This document shows positions 23,159 to 31,385 of a DNA stretch of 64,000 bases, piece by piece. The stretch lies in assembly GCA_041670165.1 (NCBI GenBank), contig JBAXZR010000001.1:1-64000 (forward strand), in the 5' to 3' direction. The position numbers and the translations under genes were made by a program. The notes under the pieces were generated by a model that was given only the letters and a program-made list of their open reading frames with translations, was not told where the DNA came from and ran no database searches. Every line of letters begins with the position of its first letter. Positions within the stretch are counted from its first letter, which is position 1. Origin of the DNA: JBAXZR01 sp041670165. GTDB lineage: Bacteria; Bacillota; Clostridia; Christensenellales; UBA1242.

Positions 23159-24916
23159 ATGGAAAACAAACAAGAAAAAATAGAGATGCAAAGACATTCG
23201 ATGTCTCATGTGCTTGCTAAAGCAGTTGCAAAACTTTTTCCAGGAGTAGTGATGGGAATTGGACCTGCAATTGAAAATGGTTTCTATTATGATTTTGATC
23301 TTAATGGAAAACTAACATCTGCTGATTTTTCAAATATAGAAAAAGAAATGAGAAAAATTCTCAATGCAAATGAACCTTTTGAAAGAATTGAACTTTCAAG
23401 AGAAGATGCTCTTAAACTTTTTGCATCTCAACCACTTAAAATTGAACTTATTAATGACTTACCAGAAAATGAAACAATTTCTGCTTACAAACTTGGAGAC
23501 GATTTTGTTGATTTGTGTCGTGGCCCTCATGTCGCAAATTCTAGTCAACTTCAAAACTTTGCATTTAGTCTTGACAGAGTAAATGGAGCATATTGGAGAG
23601 GTAGCGAAAAGAACAAAATGCTTGCTAGAATATATGTTTATGCATTTTCTAACAAAAAAGAGCTTGATGAATATAAGGCAAAAATTGAAGAAGCAAAACT
23701 TCGTGATCACAACAAAATCGGAAGAGAACTTCAATATTTCACAACTGTTGATTATATTGGACAAGGACTTCCAATTTTGCTTCCAAAAGGTGCAAAAGTA
23801 ATTCAACTTCTTGAAAGATTTGTTGAAGATGAAGAAGAGAAAAGAGGTTATTTACTCACAAAAACTCCTTATCTTGCCAAAAGTGATCTATACAAAATTT
23901 CAGGACACTGGCAACATTATCGTGAAAACATGTTTATTCTTGGTGAGGAAACAAAAGATAAAGAAGTTTTTGCTTTGCGTCCAATGACATGTCCTTTCCA
24001 ATTTCAAGCTTATTTGGTTCAAGCAAGAAGTTATAGAGATCTTCCAATGCGTCTTAATGAAACAAGCACTCTTTTCAGAAATGAATCAAGTGGTGAAATG
24101 CATGGACTTATTCGTGTTCGTCAATTCACAATTTCTGAAGGACATATTGCATGTCTTCCTAGCCAACTTGAGGAAGAATTTAAAGGTTGTGTTGAACTTG
24201 CAAATTATATGATTGATGTTCTTGGCTTTGCTGACGATATCAAATATAGATTTTCAAAGTGGGATTCTAGCAACAAAGACAAATATATTGGCAGTGCTGA
24301 AGAGTGGGAAAATGTTCAAAATCGCATGAGAGAAATTTTGAATAATTTAAAAATTGAATATGAAGAAGTAGATGGTGAAGCAGCTTTCTATGGACCAAAA
24401 CTTGATATTCAAATGAAAAATGTTCATGGAAAAGAAGACACAATTATTACTGTCCAAATTGACTTCCAACTTGCTGAAAGATTTGGAATGTCATATACCG
24501 ATGAAAAAGGTGAGAAGAAATTCCCATATGTTATTCATAGAACTTCAATTGGTTGTTATGAAAGAACACTCGCATTGCTTCTAGAAAAGTATGCAGGAGC
24601 TTTGCCAGCTTGGATTTCTCCAACTCAAATAATTGTTGCACCAATTAGTGAAGCATTTAATGAATATGCAAAAGAAATAACAGCCAAACTTAAAGCTCTT
24701 GGCTTCAGAACTGAACTTGATTCAAGAAACGAAAAGATTGGATATAAAATTCGTGAAGGACAAGTAAACAAAGTTCCATTCATGGTAATTTTAGGTGAAG
24801 AAGAACAAAAAAACAAATCCGTTTCTGTTAGAATGAGAGGAAATCAAAATGCCAATGGAATTTCACTAGAAGATTTTGCAAAAATTGTTTCAGAAAAAGT
24901 TGCAAGTAAAAGATAA
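23159..24916 (+). CDS. thrS: Threonyl-tRNA synthetase without TGS domain
   Basis: A 585-residue class II synthetase charging tRNA-Thr. It starts directly at the N2 editing domain (RHSMSHVLAKAVAKLFPG, the HxxxH zinc-like site at residues 13-17) and lacks the roughly 60-residue N-terminal TGS domain of the usual 640-residue enzyme. Then follow the catalytic motifs: GPHVANSSQL, motif 2 (FRNESSGEMHGLIRVRQFT), the zinc-binding Cys and His in MTCPFQFQAYL and IHRTSIGCYERTLALL (motif 3), and the anticodon-binding domain (IIVAPISE onward, about 495-585). GTTGGAGG precedes the ATG. Controlled by the T-box upstream. Confidence 0.96.
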   Translation: MENKQEKIEMQRHSMSHVLAKAVAKLFPGVVMGIGPAIENGFYYDFDLNGKLTSADFSNIEKEMRKILNANEPFERIELSREDALKLFASQPLKIELINDLPENETISAYKLGDDFVDLCRGPHVANSSQLQNFAFSLDRVNGAYWRGSEKNKMLARIYVYAFSNKKELDEYKAKIEEAKLRDHNKIGRELQYFTTVDYIGQGLPILLPKGAKVIQLLERFVEDEEEKRGYLLTKTPYLAKSDLYKISGHWQHYRENMFILGEETKDKEVFALRPMTCPFQFQAYLVQARSYRDLPMRLNETSTLFRNESSGEMHGLIRVRQFTISEGHIACLPSQLEEEFKGCVELANYMIDVLGFADDIKYRFSKWDSSNKDKYIGSAEEWENVQNRMREILNNLKIEYEEVDGEAAFYGPKLDIQMKNVHGKEDTIITVQIDFQLAERFGMSYTDEKGEKKFPYVIHRTSIGCYERTLALLLEKYAGALPAWISPTQIIVAPISEAFNEYAKEITAKLKALGFRTELDSRNEKIGYKIREGQVNKVPFMVILGEEEQKNKSVSVRMRGNQNANGISLEDFAKIVSEKVASKR

Positions 24917-24924
24917 ATTTGCTC

Positions 24925-24953
24925 TTGTAAATTCCATATAACAATTGTATAAT
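24925..24953 (+). promoter_or_regulatory. Promoter upstream of the coiled-coil hypothetical
   Basis: TTGTAA (24925-24930), 17-bp spacer, TATAAT (24948-24953). Confidence 0.7.
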
Positions 24954-24974
24954 AATATTAACTTTGGAGGCTAT

Positions 24975-25475
24975 ATGGATAACTCAAACGATATATTTCA
25001 AAATTTGGTTAAAATGGAACTCCTTACAAAATCAGAAGAAATAATTAAGGATTTTGTTCTTAGAGTAGAAAAAATTAGACAATTTGAATGCCTTAGTAAA
25101 TTAGAAAAATTGAATATAAAAGAAATTACTAAAAACAAAAATTGCTTGGGAAAAAACCATATAGATATTTCTTGTTTATTGGATAGACAATTAGATGTTT
25201 TCAAAAAACAGCTTGCTGAACATGAAGAGACAATACAAAAATATAAAAAAGAAACTAAAGATGTTATCAATTCTTTGATTAGTGAAATTAAACAAAATGT
25301 TGATGAGCCTAAAAATTTTATATTTAAAGTTATTGAATCTGTAGAAAGAACTGGATTTGACGCAAAAAATTACACAAGTAAAAAAGTATTTAGTAAAATG
25401 AAAGCAATAATAAAATCAAATAATATTAAATCAAAAAACAAAGTTATCAAAAATAAATTTTCTAAAGAAAAATAG
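24975..25475 (+). CDS. Lys-rich coiled-coil hypothetical protein
   Basis: A 166-residue protein that I do not recognise. It is almost entirely helical, with a likely coiled coil around residues 75-105 (LDVFKKQLAEHEETIQKYKKETKDVINSL is one continuous heptad-like stretch) and a strongly basic C-terminal tail (about residues 135-166). No signal peptide or membrane segment. ATG at 24975 was chosen because TTGGAGGC lies just upstream; an in-frame ATG ten codons earlier would fall on the promoter. It has its own promoter and terminator, so it is an independent unit. The basic tail may bind nucleic acid, which is only an inference. Confidence 0.7.
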   Translation: MDNSNDIFQNLVKMELLTKSEEIIKDFVLRVEKIRQFECLSKLEKLNIKEITKNKNCLGKNHIDISCLLDRQLDVFKKQLAEHEETIQKYKKETKDVINSLISEIKQNVDEPKNFIFKVIESVERTGFDAKNYTSKKVFSKMKAIIKSNNIKSKNKVIKNKFSKEK

Positions 25476-25482
25476 TTATTTT

Positions 25483-25510
25483 AAATGGAGTTCAACAACT
25501 CCATTTTTTA
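25483..25510 (+). terminator. Intrinsic terminator
   Basis: AAATGGAGTT/AACTCCATTT stem, CAAC loop, T run. Confidence 0.92.
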
Positions 25511-25654
25511 ATAGGGTAGTATTGAAATATTTTTTTGCAAATAAAATTAAATTTTACAATTCTATTTTTATTTTAAATTAAATTTATAATATTCTTTTTA
25601 CTTAAATCAATTTGAAAAAATAATTTATAATTATCAAAAATAATTAAAAATGCT

Positions 25655-25683
25655 TTGCTAAAATTTATAGAAAAATATATTAT
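25655..25683 (+). promoter_or_regulatory. Candidate dCMP deaminase promoter
   Basis: TTGCTA (25655-25660), 17-bp spacer, TATTAT (25678-25683), in a very AT-rich 240-bp gap that otherwise shows nothing. Confidence 0.5.
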
Positions 25684-25754
25684 ATAAATAATAATTTATA
25701 AATTTATTAAAAGTTGTTAGAAAAGCATAATCAACAAATTCTAGGAGAAATTTT

Positions 25755-26246
25755 ATGGATAACTCAAGAAAAGATTATATTGAATGGGACAAATATTTCA
25801 TGGCAATTGCAAAGTTGTCCGCTATGCGAAGCAAAGATCCAAGCACGCAAGTTGGAAGTTGCATCGTAAGCAAAAATAACAGAATTTTATCCACAGGCTA
25901 CAATGGGACACCAAATACTTTTTGTGATAGCGAATTTCCTTGGGGTAAAGAAGGTTTGCCATTAGAATCAAAATATTTATTTGTTTGCCATTCAGAATTA
26001 AATGCAATCATGAATTTTAAAGGTAATAACTGTGAGCTTGAAAATTCACGCATATATGTGAGCCTTTTTCCTTGCAATGATTGTGCAAAATTACTTATAC
26101 AAGCTGGTGTAAAAGAAGTAATATACCTTGATGATAGATATGCGGATAAGAATTTTACTATTGCTGCAAAAAAAATGTTTGATACTTGTGGAGTAAAATA
26201 TCGTCAACTTAAATATGATGAAGACCTAACAATTAAATTTAAATAA
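25755..26246 (+). CDS. dCMP deaminase (ComEB-like)
   Basis: A 163-residue zinc-dependent deaminase converting dCMP to dUMP for thymidylate synthesis. Zinc and catalytic residues are in order: His79-Ser80-Glu81 (CHSELNAI, where Ser replaces the usual Ala) and Cys107-x2-Cys110 (FPCNDCAKLL). The N-terminus shows WDKYFMAIAKLSAMRSKDPS and VGSCIVSKNNRILSTGYNGTP, typical of ComEB/dCMP deaminases, and the CDSEFPWG segment resembles the second structural zinc region. AGGAGAAA precedes the ATG. It stands alone, followed by a minus-strand tRNA unit. Confidence 0.92.
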   Translation: MDNSRKDYIEWDKYFMAIAKLSAMRSKDPSTQVGSCIVSKNNRILSTGYNGTPNTFCDSEFPWGKEGLPLESKYLFVCHSELNAIMNFKGNNCELENSRIYVSLFPCNDCAKLLIQAGVKEVIYLDDRYADKNFTIAAKKMFDTCGVKYRQLKYDEDLTIKFK

Positions 26247-26371
26247 AACTTTTTTGTGTGTGTTGAAAAAAGTTAGTTAAATTCCAAATTCAAAATTCGT
26301 AATTAAAGTATAAATTGAAGCTTAGCTGATGAATTTATATTATTTTTTTAAAAAATAAAATTTATAATTAT

Positions 26372-26412
26372 AAAAAACGGCTCAAGTCCTTATAATCTAA
26401 GGGATTGAACCG
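26372..26412 (-). terminator. Terminator of the tRNA-Cys/tRNA-Leu unit
   Basis: On the minus strand CGGTTCAATCCCTTA pairs with TAAGGACTTGAGCCG (mismatches minor), followed by TTTTTT. Confidence 0.88.
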
Positions 26413-26420
26413 AATTTCAA

Positions 26421-26506
26421 TGGTGCCGATGGCCGGACTCGAACCGGCATGGAGTTGCCCCCGAGGGATTTTAAGTCCCTTGCGTCTGCCATTTCGCCAC
26501 AACGGC
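26421..26506 (-). tRNA. tRNA-Leu (anticodon TAA)
   Basis: 86-base class II tRNA with variable arm; anticodon loop CTTAAAA, encoded CCA. The acceptor stem has one T-T mismatch at the fifth pair. Confidence 0.93.
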
Positions 26507-26526
26507 AAAATGAATAGTAGTAGTAA

Positions 26527-26601
26527 TGGAGGTTCCACCCAGATTTGAACTGGGGCATGAAGGTTTTGCAGACCTTGGCCTTACCGCTTGGCTATGGAAC
26601 C
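26527..26601 (-). tRNA. tRNA-Cys (anticodon GCA)
   Basis: Acceptor GGTTCCA/TGGAACC, anticodon loop CTGCAAA, encoded CCA. Confidence 0.94.
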
Positions 26602-26639
26602 ATTGCTTTTGAAAAAATTACTTTTAACTAAGCTTTGTA

Positions 26640-26668
26640 AATATATCATATCATTTATTTTGTGTCAA
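26640..26668 (-). promoter_or_regulatory. Promoter of the tRNA-Cys/tRNA-Leu unit
   Basis: Minus strand TTGACA (26668-26663), 17-bp spacer, TATATT (26645-26640). Confidence 0.85.
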
Positions 26669-26888
26669 CAATTTTTCCTTAATTACTTTTGTATGTTGTT
26701 TCTTTTATTACACATATCTTATATGCTTAATAATTATATTTATTGCATTTTTCCTTTAAGATTTGAAGAGTGCAAAATTATGTTAAAATTATGTAAACTT
26801 TATAATATTGACATTTATTAGAAAAAATATATAAATAATAAAAACTCTATAAAAATTTTAAGATATCGAAACTAATTTGAAAAATAAA

Positions 26889-26918
26889 AAATAAATAAAA
26901 AACCCTATTTCTAGGGTT
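26889..26918 (-). terminator. Terminator of the tRNA-Val/tRNA-Gly unit
   Basis: Minus strand AACCCTA/TAGGGTT hairpin (26918-26901) followed by a T-rich run. The 220 bases between here and the tRNA-Cys promoter show nothing else. Confidence 0.85.
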
Positions 26919-26930
26919 AATTTTAATTAT

Positions 26931-27005
26931 TGGAGCGGAAGACGAGATTCGAACTCGCGATATCTGCCTTGGCAAGGCAGCGCTCTACCACTGAGCCACT
27001 CCCGC
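26931..27005 (-). tRNA. tRNA-Gly (anticodon GCC)
   Basis: Acceptor begins GCGGGAG, anticodon loop TTGCCAA, encoded CCA. Confidence 0.94.
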
Positions 27006-27048
27006 ATCCTAAAAAGGATATATGCTGTGCCATTTAAAAAAATGTATT

Positions 27049-27124
27049 TGGTGGGAGCTACAGGGATCGAACCTGTGACCCTCTGCTTGTAAGGCAGATG
27101 CTCTCCCAGCTGAGCTAAGCTCCC
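27049..27124 (-). tRNA. tRNA-Val (anticodon TAC)
   Basis: Acceptor GGGAGCT/AGCTCCC, anticodon loop CTTACAA, encoded CCA. Confidence 0.94.
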
Positions 27125-27233
27125 TCAACAAATACTTAGGTATTCTATCAAAGAGGCATAAAAATGTCAAGAGAAAAATAAAGATTTTATCAAATATTTT
27201 TTTATACTTTGCATTTTGTCATAAAAATGTATA

Positions 27234-27262
27234 AATATACATGAAATGTTGTATATTGACAA
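27234..27262 (-). promoter_or_regulatory. Promoter of the tRNA-Val/tRNA-Gly unit
   Basis: Minus strand TTGTCA (27262-27257), 17-bp spacer, TATATT (27239-27234). The rest of the gap 27125-27429 is AT-rich with no other feature seen. Confidence 0.7.
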
Positions 27263-27429
27263 AAATTTGCATAAATATTCAAATTTGTTTACTTTGAGTG
27301 GTTGTTACAAAAAATTTGATTAAGAAATAAAAAATATAAGTTTAATTTATGCTAATTTTTCTTATTTTTTAAAGTTTATATATTTTGCAATAAAATTTGC
27401 CCTTGTATATTGTTTTTAAAAAATTAAAT

Positions 27430-27460
27430 AAGACACTTCTCGCCATTTTAGAAGTGTCTT
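27430..27460 (-). terminator. Terminator downstream of ppa
   Basis: AAGACACTTCT/AGAAGTGTCTT, an 11-bp perfect stem followed on the minus strand by a T-rich tract. Confidence 0.85.
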
Positions 27461-27478
27461 TAAGTTTTTAGTTTTTAT

Positions 27479-28012
27479 CTAGTTTTTTGAAAATTTGTCA
27501 TTAAACATTTTCATTGAAGTGACAATAATTTCTTTTGCTCTTTCTGGTCCACCAATGTTTTTGACAGAAACTGTTTTGTTTTCTAGCTGTTTATAAACTG
27601 TTAAAAAATGTTGTAATTCATCAAGAACATGTTTTGGTAATTCTTCAATGCTATTGGTTGTGTTATATTGAGGATCACCAAAAGGAATTGCTATTATTTT
27701 TGTGTCATTTTCGTTTCTGTCTAACATTTCAATTACTCCAATTGGATAGCAACGAACAAGACTCATTTTTTCAATTGGTTCACTGCAAAGAACAAAGACA
27801 TCAAGTGGATCATTATCTTCACTGTAGGTGAGTGGAATGAAACCATAATTCATAGGGTAGTGAGTGCTTGTGTAAAGAACTCTATCCAAAATGATAAGTC
27901 CACTTTCTTTGTCTAGTTCGTATTTGTTTTTGCTACCTTTTTCAATTTCGATAAATGCAACAAAATCCTCTGGTTTAATTCTGTCTGGATTAAAGTTTTG
28001 CCAAATGTTCAT
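27479..28012 (-). CDS. ppa: Inorganic pyrophosphatase (family I)
   Basis: A 177-residue soluble pyrophosphatase, hydrolysing PPi from biosynthetic reactions. Family I features: VAFIEIEKGSKNKYELDKESG, the Tyr-rich segment YPMNYGFIPLTYSEDNDPLDVFVL containing the D-x-D-P-L-D-V metal site (about residues 66-71), and the NDTKIIAIP strand (about residues 101-109) with conserved Asp and Lys. Length matches compact bacterial enzymes. A GGAGAAAAAA stretch lies before the ATG. Single gene on the minus strand with a strong terminator. Confidence 0.96.
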   Translation of the reverse strand: MNIWQNFNPDRIKPEDFVAFIEIEKGSKNKYELDKESGLIILDRVLYTSTHYPMNYGFIPLTYSEDNDPLDVFVLCSEPIEKMSLVRCYPIGVIEMLDRNENDTKIIAIPFGDPQYNTTNSIEELPKHVLDELQHFLTVYKQLENKTVSVKNIGGPERAKEIIVTSMKMFNDKFSKN

Positions 28013-28089
28013 TTTTTTCTCCTATTTTAAATATAAATAATTTTTGGTGTAGCTTTCATTTATTTTTCCTAAATCAACCAAGAACATAC

Positions 28090-28118
28090 TTGTACAATTT
28101 GTGAACATGTGATAAAAT
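28090..28118 (+). promoter_or_regulatory. Promoter of hypothetical gene 28137
   Basis: TTGTAC (28090-28095), 17-bp spacer, extended -10 TGATAAAAT ending 28118. Confidence 0.6.
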
Positions 28119-28136
28119 TTTTGAAAGAGGTGAATC

Positions 28137-28610
28137 ATGATTATAAGAACAAGAAGTGGTAGTTTTAAATATTTGCCTAAAATTGACAATTCAATGATAG
28201 AAAAATTTTTTTGTAATTACAAAGATCACTATGATTCACATTACATTCATCAATTATACAATATCTCATTAAAAAAGGATATAAATTTTTGTGTTGCAAA
28301 TTTAACAAATCATGATTCTAATGTAAGCACATTTAATGATTATGTTGAATTTGATGATTTTGCAATATATTGTTCAAGTGTGGGCAAGAGTTCAAGTTAT
28401 CTTTTAGAAGAAAGAAAAGCATTTCTTAAAGAAAAAATCGAAAATTGGCATTTATTTGTCTTCATGTGCTTGCCTGAAAATCTTAGAGAAAAATATTTTG
28501 AAGATTACAAAAAATATTTTTCATCTCTATTAGACGAAGACTTCAAATATGCAAGAGCTAAATCATTAAGATTAAAAAATTCAAAAGATAAAGAAATTGA
28601 AAAAATCTAA
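28137..28610 (+). CDS. Hypothetical protein, 157 residues
   Basis: I do not recognise this protein. It is acidic to neutral, rich in Tyr, Phe, Asn and Ser, with several short Cys-containing strands in the first half (NFCVANLTN, FAIYCSSVG) and a helical second half (YLLEERKAFLKEKIENWH and LREKYFEDYKKYFSSLLDEDF). No membrane segment or signal. AGAGGTG precedes the ATG, and it has its own extended -10 promoter and a strong terminator, so it is very probably expressed. Codon use and AT content match the neighbours. It does not share an operon with ppa or with the methyltransferase. Confidence 0.65.
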   Translation: MIIRTRSGSFKYLPKIDNSMIEKFFCNYKDHYDSHYIHQLYNISLKKDINFCVANLTNHDSNVSTFNDYVEFDDFAIYCSSVGKSSSYLLEERKAFLKEKIENWHLFVFMCLPENLREKYFEDYKKYFSSLLDEDFKYARAKSLRLKNSKDKEIEKI

Positions 28611-28611
28611 T

Positions 28612-28641
28612 AAAAGGCAATTCATAAGAATTGCTTTTTTA
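28612..28641 (+). terminator. Intrinsic terminator
   Basis: AAAAGGCAATTC/GAATTGCTTTTT stem with ATAA loop, T run. Confidence 0.92.
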
Positions 28642-28700
28642 ATTGAATTAATTTAAAATATAAAAGAAATCACAATTTTGTTGTGCAAAAGTAGAGAAAA

Positions 28701-30089
28701 ATGATTAAAATAAATGAAGATTATGAATTGGAAATTGTGGACTATGGTTCAAATGGTGAAGGAATCGCCAAATTGAATGGTTTAACCATTTTTGTTCCGC
28801 AAACCATTAAAGGTGAAATTGTTCTTGCGACAATCAAGAAAATTCAAAACAACTATGCTATTGCCTTTTTAAAGGAAATTTTTGTACCTAGCCCAAATAG
28901 AGTAGAAACGAAATGTCCTAAATTTGTTCAGTGTGGCGGTTGTCAACTTATGCATATAGTTCATGGCGAACAACTTAGGATAAAAAAAAATATTGTTAAA
29001 AATGCTTTTAGAAACATCGCAAAAATTGATGCTTTTGTTTTGCCTTGCATTGAAAGTAAAGAAAATTTTAAATATCGTAACAAAATTGAATTGGCAGTTT
29101 CGCAAAATGATGAAGGAATCATTAATATTGGTTTTTTTGAAGATAATTCTCACAATGTTATTGCAATAGATAACTGTTTTCTCACTTGTGATTGGCTTTC
29201 AAAATTGATTTTGGCAATTAAAAAATATATGCAAGAAGAAAAGGTTTCAGCTTTTAACCCTAAATCATTAGTTGGAACAATAAAACATATTGTTGCAAGA
29301 ATGATTGATGATTCTCTTATGTTAACCATTGTTATTGCCGAAGATACTCTTCCAAACCAAAATAAGTTAATTAAAATTTTAAGTCAAGAATTTAGTAGTT
29401 TTTCATTATTCTTAAATATTAACAAAGGAAAATATGGTGAAATATTTTCTGAAAATTTCAAACTTGTTTATGGAGAAAAAACACAGAGATTAACAACTTT
29501 TGAAATTAAACATGAAATATCTCCACAAAGTTTTTTTCAAATTAATAGTGATATTCAAAACAAAATATATCAAAAAGTTCTTGATTTAATAGAACCAAAT
29601 AATATAGTTGTTGATGCATATTCTGGAGCAGGATTGCTTTCTGCAATTCTTGCAAAAAAAAGTAAAATGGTTTATGGAATTGAAATTGTTGAAAAAGCTG
29701 TTGAAAATGCAAAAAATCTTGCAAGGGAAAATGAAATAAAAAATATGTTCCCTTTGTGTGGTGATACAGCAAAAGTTCTTCCTAAATTATCTAAACAAAT
29801 CGGAAAAGAATTTCACGAAAATACAACGGTGATTTGTGATCCACCAAGAAAAGGTTGCGACAAAGTTGTTCTTGATTGTTTGCTTTGTTCGAAACCTAAA
29901 AATATTATTTTGATTTCATGCAATCCAGCAACTCTTGCTAGAGATGTTGCTTATTTAACAAACTCAGCAAAAATTTATCCTGAAAGACAATATGATACAA
30001 TTTATGAACTATCTTTTATTCAGCCTTTTGACATGTTTCCGCAAACAAGACATGTTGAAACAATGGTTCAACTTATTCTTAAAAATTAA
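28701..30089 (+). CDS. 23S rRNA (uracil-5-)-methyltransferase, RlmD/RlmCD family
   Basis: A 462-residue class I methyltransferase of the TrmA/RumA type that makes 5-methyluridine in RNA. Domains: N-terminal TRAM (residues 1-60, DYGSNGEGIAKLNGLTIFVP), an Fe-S cluster region with Cys74-x5-Cys80-x2-Cys83 (TKCPKFVQCGGCQ) and a further Cys near 155, an RNA-binding middle, then the SAM domain with PQSFFQIN, VVDAYSGAGLLSAIL and the catalytic motifs VICDPPRKGCD and ISCNPATLARD (nucleophile Cys). Ends in the conserved FPQTRHVETMVQL. The exact uridine targets cannot be told from sequence. It has only a weak AGAGA before ATG. Confidence 0.93.
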   Translation: MIKINEDYELEIVDYGSNGEGIAKLNGLTIFVPQTIKGEIVLATIKKIQNNYAIAFLKEIFVPSPNRVETKCPKFVQCGGCQLMHIVHGEQLRIKKNIVKNAFRNIAKIDAFVLPCIESKENFKYRNKIELAVSQNDEGIINIGFFEDNSHNVIAIDNCFLTCDWLSKLILAIKKYMQEEKVSAFNPKSLVGTIKHIVARMIDDSLMLTIVIAEDTLPNQNKLIKILSQEFSSFSLFLNINKGKYGEIFSENFKLVYGEKTQRLTTFEIKHEISPQSFFQINSDIQNKIYQKVLDLIEPNNIVVDAYSGAGLLSAILAKKSKMVYGIEIVEKAVENAKNLARENEIKNMFPLCGDTAKVLPKLSKQIGKEFHENTTVICDPPRKGCDKVVLDCLLCSKPKNIILISCNPATLARDVAYLTNSAKIYPERQYDTIYELSFIQPFDMFPQTRHVETMVQLILKN

Positions 30090-30392
30090 ATTTAGAAGCA
30101 AATGCATTTTAGTCAAAATTTGATTTATTTTCAAGAAAAAGAGTAAATAAAACAAGACATAGATAAGTTTTTAAGTCAATTTTTAAAAATAACAATAACT
30201 CATTATAAAAATACAAAACTAAAAAATTCGAAATACTTTTAAATTAAAAATTATTTTGTTTTTACTCATATTTAAAATTATAAATAATAACATTTTGTAA
30301 CAATGCAAAAACAGCACTTTTTAATAGTGTTTTTTTAAAATAATCTAAGTATCACACTCTAGAATATATTTTGTTCAAAATTCAATTTATAG
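30090..30392. other. Non-coding gap with an orphan hairpin
   Basis: AT-rich. The only structure is a hairpin at 30307-30337, with GCACT and AGTG arms and a T7 run, resembling in core sequence the terminators at 31255 and 32067 behind the two secreted-protein genes, but with no gene before it. Confidence 0.5.
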
Positions 30393-30421
30393 TTGACAAT
30401 ACTTTTATTGTTATATAATAT
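30393..30421 (+). promoter_or_regulatory. Promoter of the tandem secreted-protein genes
   Basis: TTGACA (30393-30398), 17-bp spacer, TAATAT (30416-30421), overlapping TATAAT at 30414-30419. It is followed by a roughly 160-base leader with two Shine-Dalgarno-like sequences (AAGGAGG near 30460, AGAAGGGAG near 30480) that precede no start codon. Confidence 0.7.
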
Positions 30422-30584
30422 ATTTGTATAAAATTTGCTAGTTGAAAAATTTTATAAAAGGAGGATTTTCAATCTAGAAGGGAGTTTTTAAATAGGACAG
30501 CATTGAATTTGTAAATAAGTACTTTTTCAAATGTGTTACTAATAAAGAACTTCAAATTATTCTATTTTTTTAAAGGAGAAAGAA

Positions 30585-31250
30585 ATGAAAACAAAAAAAT
30601 TAAGCAAAGTTTTTCTTGTTGCAATTTCAGCTTTGTTGATGTTTGCTAGTACACTTTCAATTGTTGCTTCATCTGGATTCAGTAGTGGTAAAAGCAAAGA
30701 TAATTCGTCACAATTGTGGTTTTGTTTAGAGCCACGCCTTGCTCAATGCAGTGAGGAGTATACAATTTTAAATTATGATCGCATAGTATCTGCATATCAT
30801 GAACCAAGCGGTCTTACAGTTATTTCGCATGAATTAAATGATGAAAAATATGCTCTAAGAGCAACTGATTCAACTGGAGTAACTGTAAGACTAATTCCAG
30901 AGCATCTGTCAACTAGTACATACGGCTCTAATGGTGAAGTTTCAATTGTATTTGATAACATTGTTAGCCTACCTGATGGATTTTGTTATCAAAATGATTC
31001 AAGAATAATGAACGGAGTTAGAGTTGGAACAGGAAAAATTTATTACGCGATTCCAGAAAATGGTGTTTATAACTCATGGAGCAATGCAAATTTACAAGAT
31101 GATCAAACAATTACACTAAGTTATTCTTACACTACATTTGTTAGAATTATGCTTTTATATGAAATAAAAGAGTTTGCTCCAAACATTTTTAGACCTCATA
31201 AATATTATCATGTTCGTGGAGAATATATATTTCAATATAATCCCGCTTAA
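30585..31250 (+). CDS. Secreted hypothetical protein, paralog 1
   Basis: A 221-residue protein with a clear Sec signal peptide: KTKK-rich n-region, hydrophobic VFLVAISALLMFASTLSIV and a likely cleavage after VAS near residue 29. The mature part (about 190 residues) is predicted mainly beta-strand and aromatic-rich, with two Cys (in WFCLEPRLAQCSEEY) plus one in FCYQND. I recognise no family. It is a tandem paralog of the gene at 31386: long stretches match (LNDEKYALRATDSTG, YNSWSNANLQD, LLYEIKEFAPNIFRP). AAAGGAGAAAG precedes the ATG. Its terminator is nearly identical to that of the second copy. Confidence 0.8.
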   Translation: MKTKKLSKVFLVAISALLMFASTLSIVASSGFSSGKSKDNSSQLWFCLEPRLAQCSEEYTILNYDRIVSAYHEPSGLTVISHELNDEKYALRATDSTGVTVRLIPEHLSTSTYGSNGEVSIVFDNIVSLPDGFCYQNDSRIMNGVRVGTGKIYYAIPENGVYNSWSNANLQDDQTITLSYSYTTFVRIMLLYEIKEFAPNIFRPHKYYHVRGEYIFQYNPA

Positions 31251-31254
31251 CAAG

Positions 31255-31280
31255 AAAATGGCACTTAATAGTGCCATTTT
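31255..31280 (+). terminator. Terminator after secreted paralog 1
   Basis: AAAATGGCACT/AGTGCCATTTT perfect stem with TAAT loop. Confidence 0.85.
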
Positions 31281-31385
31281 AAAGCAAAAAAAATTAGAAA
31301 TTTATGAAAAACGATAGAGATGTTTTAATATACAAATTCACCTGTTAATAAATTAGGTTTTACTTAATTTTCAAAGGAGATAGAA

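Noticed and set aside
26281..26300. Short shared motif (ATTCAAAATTCG) at about 26288, 21541, 21686 and 41480 as a dispersed repeat family
   Set aside because: Only about twelve AT-rich bases are shared outside the tandem duplication, too little in this composition to call a repeat.
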